In this document: positions 55,266 to 63,884 of the stretch, piece after piece
How the letters are laid out: the number at the start of each line of letters is the position of its first letter
How positions within the stretch are numbered: the stretch's first letter is position 1
Source: Streptomyces nojiriensis
GTDB taxonomy: Bacteria; Actinomycetota; Actinomycetes; Streptomycetales; Streptomycetaceae
Length of the DNA: 64,000 nucleotides
Assembly (NCBI RefSeq): GCF_017639205.1
Contig: NZ_CP071139.1
Location: 992,001-1,056,000 of the forward strand
Reading direction: 5' to 3'
Notes under the pieces: generated by a model
Database searches by the model: none
What the model saw: only the letters and a program-made list of their open reading frames with translations
What the model was told of the DNA's origin: nothing
Program-made: the position numbers and the translations under genes

Positions 55266-55697
55266 ATGTCAACGATCAAACAGTTCCAAGTGACCTTCGA
55301 CTGCGCGGAGCCTGCGCGCCTCGCCGCCTTCTGGTGCGAGGTGCTGGGGTACGTCGTACCGACGGTCCCGGAGGGCTTTGCCACGTGGGAGGAGTACCAC
55401 CGCTCGCTGCCGCCCGAGGATGAGATCTACTTCGCGTGCACTGATCCCTCGGGCGTGGGCTCGCGCCTGCTCTTCCAGCGAGTTCCCGAAGGCAAGGTCG
55501 TCAAGAACCGGGTGCACCTCGATGTGCGGGCCGGCGCCGGGCTCGTGGGTGAGGAGCGCCTGGCCACACTCGAGGCCGAATGCGCACGGCTGATGGCGCT
55601 CGGCGCGAAACACGTGCTGACCCAGCGCGCCGATGGCGTCAACGAGTCGTGCATCACGATGCAGGACATCGAGGGCAACGAGTTCTGCCTCGCCTGA
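55266..55697 (+). CDS. VOC-family (glyoxalase-like) protein
   Basis: 143 residues. FQVTFDCAEPARLAAFWCEVLGY opens the first beta-alpha-beta-beta-beta unit, and NRVHLDV and MQDIEGNEFCL mark the second. Metal-binding His/Glu are partly recognisable (HLDV; EGNEFC). Family members include dioxygenases, fosfomycin-type resistance proteins and bleomycin-binding proteins; the function here is open. Confidence 0.8.
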   Translation: MSTIKQFQVTFDCAEPARLAAFWCEVLGYVVPTVPEGFATWEEYHRSLPPEDEIYFACTDPSGVGSRLLFQRVPEGKVVKNRVHLDVRAGAGLVGEERLATLEAECARLMALGAKHVLTQRADGVNESCITMQDIEGNEFCLA

Positions 55698-55731
55698 TTC
55701 TCCTCCGAGACGGCGAGGTGGGGACCCGTCT

Positions 55732-55791
55732 CCGGCCTCGGGGAACATCGGGGCAGCCGATATCGGCTCGCTCGATGTTCCCCGAGGCCGG
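55732..55791. repeat. 60-base nested palindrome
   Basis: Perfect 19-base arms (CCGGCCTCGGGGAACATCG and CGATGTTCCCCGAGGCCGG) enclose 22 bases that contain a further palindrome, AGCCGATATCGGCT (55755-55768). It lies 35 bases after the VOC stop and next to IS5-like remnants. It could act as a terminator, but its length and nesting suggest a mobile-element end or recombination site. Confidence 0.8.
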
Positions 55792-55838
55792 TCTCCCGTG
55801 GACCTCTCAGGACCCACATGCGGCGGGGGCATCAGGCA

Positions 55839-55985
55839 TCCCGTGAGAGCGAGGTTGTGCAGGCGGGCAACGCCGTGCATCGCGTGGCGGACACCGTCGC
55901 CTCTCAAACGGCAGTCGCGCAGGATCTTCCAGGTCTTCATACGGCCGAAGGCGTGCCCGACGCGGGCGCGAACCCGTTTGCGGCT
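55839..55985 (-). mobile_element. IS5-family transposase C-terminal remnant
   Basis: Encodes SRKRVRARVGHAFGRMKTWKILRDCRLRGDGV and ARLHNLAL, the C-terminal block of a DDE_Tnp_4-type transposase. The N-terminal and central parts of the same type lie on the same strand at 58051-58490, about 2 kb away. Confidence 0.8.
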
Positions 55986-56004
55986 CTTGGAACAACCGCG
56001 GACA

Positions 56005-56270
56005 GGTGCTCGCAACGGCCGACTTCAGGATCTTGGCGCGCTTCGGGCAGAACTGGGAGATGTCGTCCTCGAACACCATCTCCCCGTGGTCCCCCACCAG
56101 TTCCTTCGTCGCCGGCCACTGCGCCGGCGATTTACCTTCCATCTCCTGCTCGTCCAGCAGCCCGCAGTACCGCTTCATCGCGTCCACGGCCGTCTCTGTG
56201 CCCTGCCCGTCGAAGCGGAACGACGTGCCCGGCACCATCGCGCCGTGTCCTCCTCCGGCGTCGACGTGCC
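56005..56270 (-). pseudogene. Coding remnant of unknown family
   Basis: A gene-like stretch (MVPGTSFRFDGQGTETAV, MKRYCGLLDEQEMEG, WPATKELVGDHGEMVFEDDISQF) without a start or natural end; it abuts the transposase C-terminal remnant in another frame. No family recognised. Gene-like codon use is my only support. Confidence 0.35.
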
Positions 56271-56350
56271 AAAGCGACGTGGTACCAGGGCGGCGATGCC
56301 GGCTGCATCGAGTACCCCAGCCACCGGTACTGAGCGCGGAATCGGCCTGT

Positions 56351-56761
56351 CTACTCCCAATCGGCCTCCTGGGCGGCGGCCTCGTTGGCGCGGTCGATCT
56401 CGACCATGTGCTCCTCCGCCCAGGTCCGCAGCCCCGCAAGCGCGGCTTCCAGGGACAGCCCGAGTCCGGTGAGTCGGTAGAAGACCCGCGGCGGCACGGT
56501 GGGTTCGACCCTGCGCGCCACCAGCCCGTCGCGGGTCAGGCTTCTCAGCGTCACGGACAGCATCTTCTGCGACACGCCGGGCATCCGGCGTTTCAGCTCC
56601 GCGAAGCGCACCTCGTCCGGTGCGGCATCGGCGAGTGTCTTGACGGCCATGGACGTCCACTTCGTACCGATGCGGTCCAGCAACTGCCTCGTTGGGCAAT
56701 GGGGATCGAACAGATCGCCGCGGACCCCGTGACCGGGGGCCCGGGCTCCTCGGGTGGTCAC
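56351..56761 (-). CDS. HxlR-family regulator
   Basis: 136 residues from a GTG at 56761. CPTRQLLDRIGTKWTSMAVKTLAD, RFAELKRRMPGVSQKMLSVTLRSLTRDGLV and PPRVFYRLTGLGLSLEAAL match the HxlR winged helix, including the N-terminal Cys often used for redox or electrophile sensing. Divergent from the epoxide-hydrolase-like gene with a palindromic site between them. Confidence 0.88.
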   Translation of the reverse strand: MTTRGARAPGHGVRGDLFDPHCPTRQLLDRIGTKWTSMAVKTLADAAPDEVRFAELKRRMPGVSQKMLSVTLRSLTRDGLVARRVEPTVPPRVFYRLTGLGLSLEAALAGLRTWAEEHMVEIDRANEAAAQEADWE

Positions 56762-56826
56762 CTGTGGCTCACCACCTTCCCTGAAAGTGCCGTCTAGGAA
56801 GCGGTCGGTCAGTTACCTATCGTTCT

Positions 56827-56847
56827 GTGGTCACCAATGGTAACCAC
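56827..56847. promoter_or_regulatory. 21-bp palindrome, candidate HxlR operator
   Basis: GTGGTCACCA and TGGTAACCAC arms around one base, between the divergent hxlR-like and hydrolase genes and about 15 bases before the hydrolase start. Confidence 0.6.
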
Positions 56848-56862
56848 CAGGGAGGAGCCGTC

Positions 56863-57720
56863 ATGCCCGTCACCACCGCACACCACCTGCGCCGCATCGC
56901 GACGAACGGCGTCCAACTCAATGTCGCAATCGCCGGACAGGGACATGCGGTTCTCCTGCTGCACGGCTTCCCGCACACCTGGCAACTCTGGAGCGGCATC
57001 ATGGACCGACTGGCCGGGCAGTACCGGGTCATCGCCCCGGACCTTCGAGGCTTCGGTGCCAGTGCCCGCGCCGTCGAGGGCTACGACGCAGGCACCCTCG
57101 CTGCCGACGCCGAAGGGCTGCTCGAGGTACTCGGCGAGCCCTCGGCAGCGGTGGTCGGCATCGACGCGGGCACTGCCCCCGCCGTCCTGCTCGCGCTGCG
57201 CCGGCCCGGCCTCGTCCGGCGCCTGGTCGTGATGGAGGCACTGCTCGGCCGCCTGCCCGGAGCAGAGGACGTCGTCGCGGGCGGTGCCCCGTGGTGGTTC
57301 GGCTTCCACGCCGTCCCCGGCCTCGCCGAGACCGTCCTGGCCGGCAACGAGGCCCCGTACGTCGACTGGTTCCTCAACTCGGGGACGCTCGGGCGAGGAG
57401 TACCCGAGGACATCCGTGCGGCCTTCGTCCACGCGTACACCGGGGGTGAGGCTCTGCGCTGCGCGTTCTCCTATTACCGGGCCCTGCCCACCAGCGCGCA
57501 GCAGATCCAGGACGCAGTCGCGACGGCTCGGCTGACCATGCCCACCATGGCCGTCGGTTCTCACCCCGTCGGCCGCGGGCTCGAACGCCAACTCCGTCCC
57601 ATCGCCGATGACCTGGTCGGATACCACCTTCAGAACTGCGGCCACATCATCCCCCTGGACCGCCCCGACAGGTTGTTCGCGCTCCTTGCTCCCTTCCTCT
57701 CCGCCGATCTGCCGAAGTGA
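56863..57720 (+). CDS. Epoxide-hydrolase-like alpha/beta hydrolase
   Basis: 285 residues, GGAGGAG before the ATG. Oxyanion motif HGFPHTW; nucleophile elbow VVGIDAGTAPAV with Asp instead of Ser, as in epoxide hydrolases and dehalogenases; cap-domain tyrosines around FSYYRALP; catalytic His in NCGHIIPLDRP. The acid residue is less clear (VGSHPVGRG). Probably controlled by the divergent HxlR-type protein. Confidence 0.85.
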   Translation: MPVTTAHHLRRIATNGVQLNVAIAGQGHAVLLLHGFPHTWQLWSGIMDRLAGQYRVIAPDLRGFGASARAVEGYDAGTLAADAEGLLEVLGEPSAAVVGIDAGTAPAVLLALRRPGLVRRLVVMEALLGRLPGAEDVVAGGAPWWFGFHAVPGLAETVLAGNEAPYVDWFLNSGTLGRGVPEDIRAAFVHAYTGGEALRCAFSYYRALPTSAQQIQDAVATARLTMPTMAVGSHPVGRGLERQLRPIADDLVGYHLQNCGHIIPLDRPDRLFALLAPFLSADLPK

Positions 57721-57721
57721 C

Positions 57722-58050
57722 CGGAGCGGGTCCGAAGGATCCCGGTCTGCGGTTCGGGCGTTCGTCCCAGCGGTGAGTCGTCCAGGACCGCCGGATCAGG
57801 CTGCGCACGGTGGTGATCGTGTCGGCGAGGTCGAAGAAGGCATCGATGACGGTGACGCGACGCTCGTGGCACCGGGCGAGACGGTGAAAGGCGTTCTGCC
57901 ACGCGTCTTCAGTCCCTGTTTGCCGCGGTCGACCGGTGAGCGTCCGGCGGCCTCCCCGCCTCCAGGTGCCTTGGTGATCGCTCGGTCGACGGCGATCTGG
58001 TCGAGGACGAGGCCGACGATTCGGTGCGGATCGTGGTGGCCGAGCAGGTT
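57722..58050 (-). mobile_element. IS5-like transposase remnant, second type
   Basis: Contains QIAVDRAITKAPGGGEAAGRSPVDRGKQGLK (the DDE region of a DDE_Tnp_1-type IS5 transposase) and, in another frame, a C-terminal block with IDAFFDLADT and VRSLIRRSWTTHRWD. The segment between is deleted. It is directly joined to the other remnant at 58050. Confidence 0.7.
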
Positions 58051-58490
58051 GCGCCGGCGGTGCGGCATGATCAGCCCGGTGCCCGGGTAGCCGCCGTCCG
58101 CGATCGTCGTAGTGTTGCCGACCGCCCGGTTGGCACCGGCCTCGACCCAGGCCAGGCAGTCGTTGCGGTTCCCCGGCAGCCGCCGGCCGACCACCACGAC
58201 CAGGCGGGTGCGGGTACCAGCGTCCCGTCCACGATCAGCACCGTGTCCTTGGCGAAGCGCCTGCTCGGGGCCGGCGCGAGCCCGGGGCCGAGGTGGTCGA
58301 TGACGCGATCGGCGGTGGACTCGGACACTCCGAAGAGCGGCACGCGTTGACCCAGGGTCAGTCGGTGTGCCAGTACGCGGCCGCCAATAGCTCATCAACT
58401 TGCCGAAGGCGCGCGGGCTCAGTCCGGCGAACGGGGCTGTCCAGGACGGCTGGCTCAGACGCCGTGATCACACCAGCCACGGCAAGATCG
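58051..58490 (-). mobile_element. IS5-family transposase N-terminal and central remnant
   Basis: FAGLSPRAFGKL, then VPLFGVSESTADRVIDHLGPGLAP and KDTVLIVDGTLVP in one frame, and TRLVVVVGRRLPGNRNDCLAW...TIADGGYPGTGLIMPHRRR in another. At least two frameshifts. It breaks off after HRRR, just before the part found at 55839-55985. Confidence 0.78.
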
Positions 58491-58543
58491 CTTACGGGAC
58501 AACCCTTGGGTCGTCTCCTTCGGATCGTGCCGGCCCTGCGCCG

Positions 58544-59425
58544 CTACGGAACTCCGTCTTCCGGTGCATGGGCGGCCGCCGCCGCCAGCAACTGGCGCAG
58601 CGCCGGTCCCGGAGGGCCCGGCAGCACCGCCAGGTACGTGGTCAGGGCCGGCCGGGTCAGCGGCCGGATCGCGGTGCGCGGGAGCTTCGGCAGCGGCCCC
58701 ACCTCGTAGAACACCGTCCAGGACGGATCCTGGGGGCTCTCGCCGATCGACGTGAGCGTGGCGAGCAGGTCGGTGAAGGGCGGCCCGGCGGGCGCTCCGG
58801 CCAGCGGGGCGACCAGGTCGTGGAAGGGCGGGTTCGTCTCCCGCGCGGCCAGCCGCAGCGGCAGGTGCGCCAGCTGCTCGGGGCCCAGCTCATTGGCCTG
58901 GGCCAGGGGATGCCCGCCCGGCAGGGCCGCGTACAGCCGGTCCCGCCACAGCGGCAGCAGCTCCAGGCCGGGGGCCTCGGGCCGGGCCCGGACCAGCGCC
59001 GCGTCCAGCTCCCCGGAACGCACCGCCGCGAGCCGCTCGGTCACCGGCAGCCGCACCGGCCGCACCTGGAGTCCGGGCGCGCGGACCACGAGCTCCTCCA
59101 GCAGCCGGTAGACCCGGTCCCCCGGCCCCTGCACCGTGCCCAGCCTGAGCACACCGGTCGCGCCCGCCACGACCTCGGCGGCCACCTCCCGGGTGCGGGC
59201 GGCCGCGGCGAGCACCGCCCGCGCCTCCGGGAGCAGCCGCTCCCCGGCGCCGGTCAGGCCCACCCGGCGGGTGGTGCGGGTGAAGAGGACCAGGCCCAGT
59301 TCCCGCTCCAGCAGGCCGATCTGGCGGCTCACCGCGGACTGGACGGTGTGGAGTCGCTCCGCGGCCCGGCCGAAGCCCCCTTCCTCGGTGACCGCCACGA
59401 AATACCGCAGCTGACGCAGTTCCAT
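58544..59425 (-). CDS. LysR-family regulator
   Basis: 293 residues. MELRQLRYFVAVTEEGGFGRAAERLHTVQSAVSRQIGLLERELG is a standard LysR winged helix; the effector domain follows (LRLGTVQGPGD, LPLWRDRLYAALPGGHPLA). Divergent from the cupin gene at 59590, its likely target. Confidence 0.9.
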   Translation of the reverse strand: MELRQLRYFVAVTEEGGFGRAAERLHTVQSAVSRQIGLLERELGLVLFTRTTRRVGLTGAGERLLPEARAVLAAAARTREVAAEVVAGATGVLRLGTVQGPGDRVYRLLEELVVRAPGLQVRPVRLPVTERLAAVRSGELDAALVRARPEAPGLELLPLWRDRLYAALPGGHPLAQANELGPEQLAHLPLRLAARETNPPFHDLVAPLAGAPAGPPFTDLLATLTSIGESPQDPSWTVFYEVGPLPKLPRTAIRPLTRPALTTYLAVLPGPPGPALRQLLAAAAAHAPEDGVP

Positions 59426-59454
59426 CCGCGGCCCTCCCCGCCCCCGACCCGATC

Positions 59455-59484
59455 CGACCCATCACGACCCATCACGACCCATCA
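59455..59484. repeat. 10-bp tandem repeat CGACCCATCA x3
   Basis: Three perfect units, preceded by an imperfect one, in the divergent lysR/cupin intergenic region. Confidence 0.8.
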
Positions 59485-59589
59485 CGATCGGAGATGACTG
59501 TACGTGCGAAACGGCGCTGGTTCGGAGGCTGTTGCCCTGCTCGAATGGAGCGGTCGGCACGACGGACCGAAGCGGCGGAAGGACAGCGG

Positions 59590-60054
59590 ATGGGACAGCA
59601 CCAGGGACAGGTCGCGGGCACGGCGCTCGTGGTGCGGGCGGCGGACGCCGAGGAGGTGCCGCTGCCCCGCTCGGGGGCCTTCCGGCTGCTGGCCGACGGT
59701 GGCGCGGCCGGGGTGAACCGGCTCCGCCTCGGCGCGGGTTCGGCCGGGGCGCCGCAGCACTTCCACACCCGGTCCACCGAGCTGTTCTACGTGCTCGGCG
59801 GGGTCGCGGACTTCCTGCTCGGCACCGAGCCGGTCCGGGTGACGGAAGGCGGGCTGGTCCTCGTACCGCCCGGGCTCACGCACGCGTTCGGCCCGGCGCC
59901 GGGCGAGGGCGCCGAACTCCTCGTCGTGCTGACCCCGGGTGTGGAGCGCTTCGGCTACTTCCGGACGCTGGGGCGCATCCAGCACGGGCTGGCCGGGTTC
60001 GAGGAACTGCTGCCCCACCAGGACCGCTACGACGTCCACTTCCCCGGAGCCTGA
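59590..60054 (+). CDS. Cupin-domain protein
   Basis: 154 residues, GAAGGA before the ATG. QHFHTRSTELFYVLGGVADFLLG is cupin motif 1 (two His and a Glu as metal ligands) and GGLVLVPPGLTHAFGPAPG is motif 2 (His). A single beta-barrel, so a small dioxygenase, isomerase or binding protein. Reaction unknown. Confidence 0.85.
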   Translation: MGQHQGQVAGTALVVRAADAEEVPLPRSGAFRLLADGGAAGVNRLRLGAGSAGAPQHFHTRSTELFYVLGGVADFLLGTEPVRVTEGGLVLVPPGLTHAFGPAPGEGAELLVVLTPGVERFGYFRTLGRIQHGLAGFEELLPHQDRYDVHFPGA

Positions 60055-60074
60055 GGCGGGCCGGCCCCGGGCCG

Positions 60075-60674
60075 TCAGCCCACCTTCCAGACGACCTCGG
60101 CCGCGGTGCCGGTCTCATAGCTCGGGGAGCGGTTGTCGCGGTCGCCCTGGAAGCCGACGAACGCGGGCTGCACGTTGTCCGGCACCAGGTAGATCTCGCA
60201 GGTGGTGACGGACTTGCCGGCGGCCAGGGGCAGCTCGGACTCGGAAACCTCCTGGCAGGGCTCGAACTTGGCCCCCCAGGCAGGGGCGAAGAAGTACGCG
60301 CGCTGCTGGTCGGTGCCGTGCAGGAGCAGCTTGAAGTTGAAGCTGCCGGTGTCCGGCGCACCGCCCTTGTGCGCGTAGGTGGTGGTGACGTAGTAGGGCG
60401 TCTTGCCCTCCAGCAGCCCGACGCCGAGCTTCTCCACCGCGGCCTTGTCCCCCTTGACGACCGAGACCGGGGTGACGCTCAGCTGGGTCTTGGCCTGGTC
60501 CGGGAAGTGGGTCTCGGACACGTCCGCCGACGCCTTCAGGGCGAGCGGCTCGGCGAACGTCCCCTTCTGTGTGGCGGCGGGGCCGGCGGCGTCGTCCTCC
60601 GGCCCGCAGGCGGTGAGCGCCAGGGCCGTGAGCGCCATCGGCACGGCAGCCCGGAGCAGACGGTTGGTCAGCAC
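60075..60674 (-). CDS. Lipoprotein of unknown function
   Basis: 199 residues from a GTG at 60674 (GGGGGA eight bases upstream). Signal LLRAAVPMALTALALTAC with lipobox LTAC, then a globular domain with a Cys pair (FEPCQEV and TTCEIYL) likely joined by a disulfide. Beta-rich pattern. Convergent with the cupin gene. No named family recognised. Confidence 0.75.
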   Translation of the reverse strand: MLTNRLLRAAVPMALTALALTACGPEDDAAGPAATQKGTFAEPLALKASADVSETHFPDQAKTQLSVTPVSVVKGDKAAVEKLGVGLLEGKTPYYVTTTYAHKGGAPDTGSFNFKLLLHGTDQQRAYFFAPAWGAKFEPCQEVSESELPLAAGKSVTTCEIYLVPDNVQPAFVGFQGDRDNRSPSYETGTAAEVVWKVG

Positions 60675-60781
60675 GATGTGGATCCCCCGAGGTTCTGTGT
60701 TTGCGGTGACAGGCGGCGCCCTCGGCGCGGCCGGCCAGGCGACTCTATCCGCTCGGATGATCAAGGTCTGCTACGCCCGTG

Positions 60782-61809
60782 TCACGGTCCCGTCGCAAGG
60801 GAAACGGCCTGGCCCGTGGCGAGTTCGGCCATGCCCGCGGCGAAGGGGACGGCCGGGCGCCAGCCCAGCTCGTGGCGTAGGCGCGCCGAGTCGGCGGTGA
60901 TGTGCCGGACGTCGCCGAGCCGGTACTCACCGGTGACCACCGGGGCCGGGCCTCCGCACGCGGCGGCCAGCGCCCCCGCCATGTCGCCGACGGTCCGCGG
61001 GTCGCCGCTGCCGACGTTGTACGCGGTGAGGCCCGCGGGCCCGGCGTCCGCGTCCCCCCGGGCCAGGGTCTCCAGCGCCACCGCGTTGGCCGCGGCCACG
61101 TCCCGCACGTGGACGAAGTCCCGGCGCTGTCCGCCGTCCTCGAAGACGCGCGGCGCCTCGCCCCGCGCGAGGGAGGACGTGAACAGCGCGGCCACTCCCG
61201 CGTACGGGGTGTCGCGGGGCATCCCGGGCCCGTAGACGTTGTGGTAGCCCAGCGAGACGGCGCGTCCGCCGGTGGCCCGGGCCCAGGAGGACGCGAGGTG
61301 CTCCTGGGCGAGCTTGGTCGTGGCGTAGACGTTCCGGGGGTCCGTCGGGGCGTCCTCCGTGACCAGCCCCGGCGCCAGGCCGGCGCCGCAGGCCGGGCAG
61401 CGCGGCTCGAACCGCCCGGCCCGCAGATCGCTCTCCGCGCGCGGGCCGGGCCGGACGTGCCGTTGGCCGGGCACTCGTAGCGTCCCTCGCCGTAGACGAC
61501 CATCGACCCGGCGAGCAGCAGCCGCGGTACCCGCGCCCGCGCCATCTCGGCGAGGAGCACCGCGGTGCCCAGATCGTTGGCGGACACGTAGCCGGGCGCG
61601 TCCCCGAACTCCTTCCCGAGCCCCACCTTGGCCGCCTGGTGACAGACCGCGTCCACGCCTGCCAGCGCCCGCGCCACGGCATCCGGGTCCCGTACGTCCC
61701 GCCCGTCCTCCGCCAGGTCGAAGGCCACCGGCTCATGGCCGCGGCCGAGGAGCTCGGCGACGATGTGCGAGCCGATGAAGCCCGCGCTTCCAGTCACAAG
61801 TACGCGCAT
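60782..61809 (-). pseudogene. NAD-dependent epimerase/dehydratase, frameshifted
   Basis: N-terminal MRVLVTGSAGFIGSHIVAEL is the Rossmann GxxGxxG; VPRLLLAGSMVVYGEGRYECP follows in the same frame. Continuation PCPACGAGLAPGLVTEDAP, NVYATTKLAQEHL (catalytic YxxxK) and SLGYHNVYGPG is in another frame. The change is near 61455, where one extra C (G on the coding strand) would restore 343 codons. Such CPxC-containing sugar epimerases often neighbour the GT2/DUF2064 gene set. Pseudogene or sequence error. Confidence 0.8.
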
Positions 61810-61905
61810 GCCCCGACGCTAAGCCGTGTGCGGCCCCGCACGGCGCGTACGGGGCCGCACGTCACGGATCCGTAAGGACCCGGACGGTTCCGCGGCTGTG
61901 TCCGG

Positions 61906-63309
61906 TCAGCGGACGGGGCCCGACAGCGGTCCGGGGAGCGCCGGCATGCTCGGGGGCAGTACCTTCGGAGCGGCCGGGGGCTGGGCCGGCGGGGCCTGGG
62001 CCGACGGGGTCTCGGCGGGGCGGTCCTTCGCGGCCGGGTCCGGGGTGTGCGGTGCGGTGGTGCCGCACAGGGACCGGTCGCGGTAGTCCCGCAGCGCGGC
62101 GTCGGCCGGGTGCGGGTCGAAGGCCGTGCCGGCCGCGTTGAGGCGTTGGTACTTCATCAGGTTGTACCCGATGGCGAACTGGCGGCGGCCGTCCGGGCTG
62201 GACAGGGCCCAGGTGCCGGCGCCGAAGACTCCCCCGTCGTGGCCCCAGGCCGGGCCGCACGGCGTGTCCATGGAGTAGATGCCGAGGCCGTAGCGCATGG
62301 CCACGGCGCCCGTCTCGTCCTTGACGTCGACGGTGGTGCGCATCTGGTCCAGCTGGCGGCGCGGCAGGATGTCGCCGCCCAGCAGGGCGCGGTAGAAGGT
62401 GTTGAGGTCCTGCGGGGTGGAGACGAGGGCCCCGGCGGTGCCGGCCCAGGTCATGTTGTAGTCGCTGTAGTCGCGCGGCGGGTCTATGAGTCCGTAGAAG
62501 CTCTCGTACATGCGGGCGTGCGCCCCGCGGATGCGCGGGTCGGTACCGGGGAAGTAGGTGTCGCGCAGCCCCACGCGCCGGATCACGTCCCGCGTGATCA
62601 CCTGCTCCGGGTCCTGGCCGGTCACCTTGCGGAGCACCTCGCCGAGCAGCACGTAGTTGGTGTTGGAGTAGGACCAGCCGGTGCCGGGCTCGAACAGCTG
62701 CGGCCGGGCCACTCCGTAGCCGATCAGCTCGGCGGGCTTGATCGTGCGGTACCGGTGCTCGTCCAGGCTCTCCGTGGTCCCCTTCAGGAGGGAGGGGAAG
62801 GCGTCGCCGACGTAGTCGTAGATGCCGCTGGTGTGGTTGAGGAGCATGCGGACGGTCACCTTGCGGCCGCGCTCGCCGGGCAGCAGCTCGGGCACGTAGT
62901 CGCCTACCGGCCGGTCGAGGTCCACCCGGCCCTTCGCGGACTGCTGCAGGACGGCCACGGCGGTGAACGTCTTGGTGACGCTGCCGACGCGGTGCCGGAG
63001 GTCGGGGCGGACCTTGCGCCCGGTGGCGACGTCGGCGAGGCCGGCGGCGCCGTCGAAGCGCTCGCGGCCGTCACGGACCCCGGAGTAGACGCCGTACACG
63101 CCCGCCCCCTGGATCGCGTTCAGCCCGGCCTGCAGCTGGGCACGGTCGAGGCGCCGGGCGGCGTCCTGGCCGTAGGCGCCCGGCGCCTCCTGGACGGCGG
63201 CGCTCGCGGCCGGCGCGAGGCCCGCCAGCAGGGCTAAGGCGACGGCGGTGGCCGAGGCGGCACGACGCAGTCGCGGTGCGGATCGGTCGGCAGCACGGGT
63301 GTGGGGCAC
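61906..63309 (-). CDS. Secreted DD-peptidase/class C beta-lactamase-like serine hydrolase
   Basis: 467 residues from a GTG with AGGAG upstream. Signal peptide ATAVALALLAGLAPAASAAV. Active-site motifs SVTK (SxxK), YSN (WSYSNTNY) and HDGG. The C-terminal ~50 residues are Pro/Ala-rich, a likely cell-wall spacer. Probably trims peptidoglycan peptides outside the cell. Distinct from the intracellular relative at 7551, which shares the same motif set. Confidence 0.88.
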   Translation of the reverse strand: MPHTRAADRSAPRLRRAASATAVALALLAGLAPAASAAVQEAPGAYGQDAARRLDRAQLQAGLNAIQGAGVYGVYSGVRDGRERFDGAAGLADVATGRKVRPDLRHRVGSVTKTFTAVAVLQQSAKGRVDLDRPVGDYVPELLPGERGRKVTVRMLLNHTSGIYDYVGDAFPSLLKGTTESLDEHRYRTIKPAELIGYGVARPQLFEPGTGWSYSNTNYVLLGEVLRKVTGQDPEQVITRDVIRRVGLRDTYFPGTDPRIRGAHARMYESFYGLIDPPRDYSDYNMTWAGTAGALVSTPQDLNTFYRALLGGDILPRRQLDQMRTTVDVKDETGAVAMRYGLGIYSMDTPCGPAWGHDGGVFGAGTWALSSPDGRRQFAIGYNLMKYQRLNAAGTAFDPHPADAALRDYRDRSLCGTTAPHTPDPAAKDRPAETPSAQAPPAQPPAAPKVLPPSMPALPGPLSGPVR

Positions 63310-63590
63310 GGCGGCTCCTCGTCGGTGGCCCGGTGGGGCCCGGCGATCTTGGTCACCTCAATTCTTCGCTCCGGACCCCCACCACGACCTCCTCCGTCAG
63401 GACGAAGCGGGCATCAACCTCCAGAAGGAGAAGCACCTTGACATGCCATTACATTTGTCACGCCGCGCTTCCCGGCCCACTGCCCCGTCCGGCGCGGCAC
63501 CCCCGGGCCCGCGCAGCCCCTGACCAGCGGAATGTGACTCCGCCCACCCTCCCTTGACCGGACAAGGAAGGGATACCTAACTTCGAAGGT

Positions 63591-63884
63591 ATGGCCCCCC
63601 ACGACCGCACCCCTCCCTCCGACGCCTCCGGTACCCCCGGTGCCTCCGACGCGTCCGAGCTGGTCGATTTCGCCGTCGACCTCACCTCGCAGGAGGTGCT
63701 CCGGCGCGCCCAGGTGATGGCGGCCCTCGGCCCTGACTGGGATCCGATGGAGGTGCTCCTCGGTGAGGAGGCCGCGTACGACCTGCTCTATTCCGGGCTC
63801 GACGCGGAACAGCAGGGCCTCTACGACGACCTGGTGGCGGCCGGTGTGCTGCCCTCGCGCGGAGACGGCAGTGCTGCCGCTTGA
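63591..63884 (+). CDS. DUF6400-type small protein
   Basis: 97 residues. A Pro/Ser-rich start, then the conserved-looking core VDFAVDLTSQEVLRRAQVMAALGPDWDPMEVLLGEEAAYDLLYSGLDAEQQ. Helical and acidic, no membrane segment. The family name is from memory of similar actinobacterial proteins; function unknown. Overlaps the next start by 14 bases. Confidence 0.65.
   Translation: MAPHDRTPPSDASGTPGASDASELVDFAVDLTSQEVLRRAQVMAALGPDWDPMEVLLGEEAAYDLLYSGLDAEQQGLYDDLVAAGVLPSRGDGSAAA

Noticed and set aside
54866..58490. Prophage or integrative element
   Set aside because: Only transposase fragments are seen; no integrase, phage structural or conjugation genes, and no att-like direct repeats.
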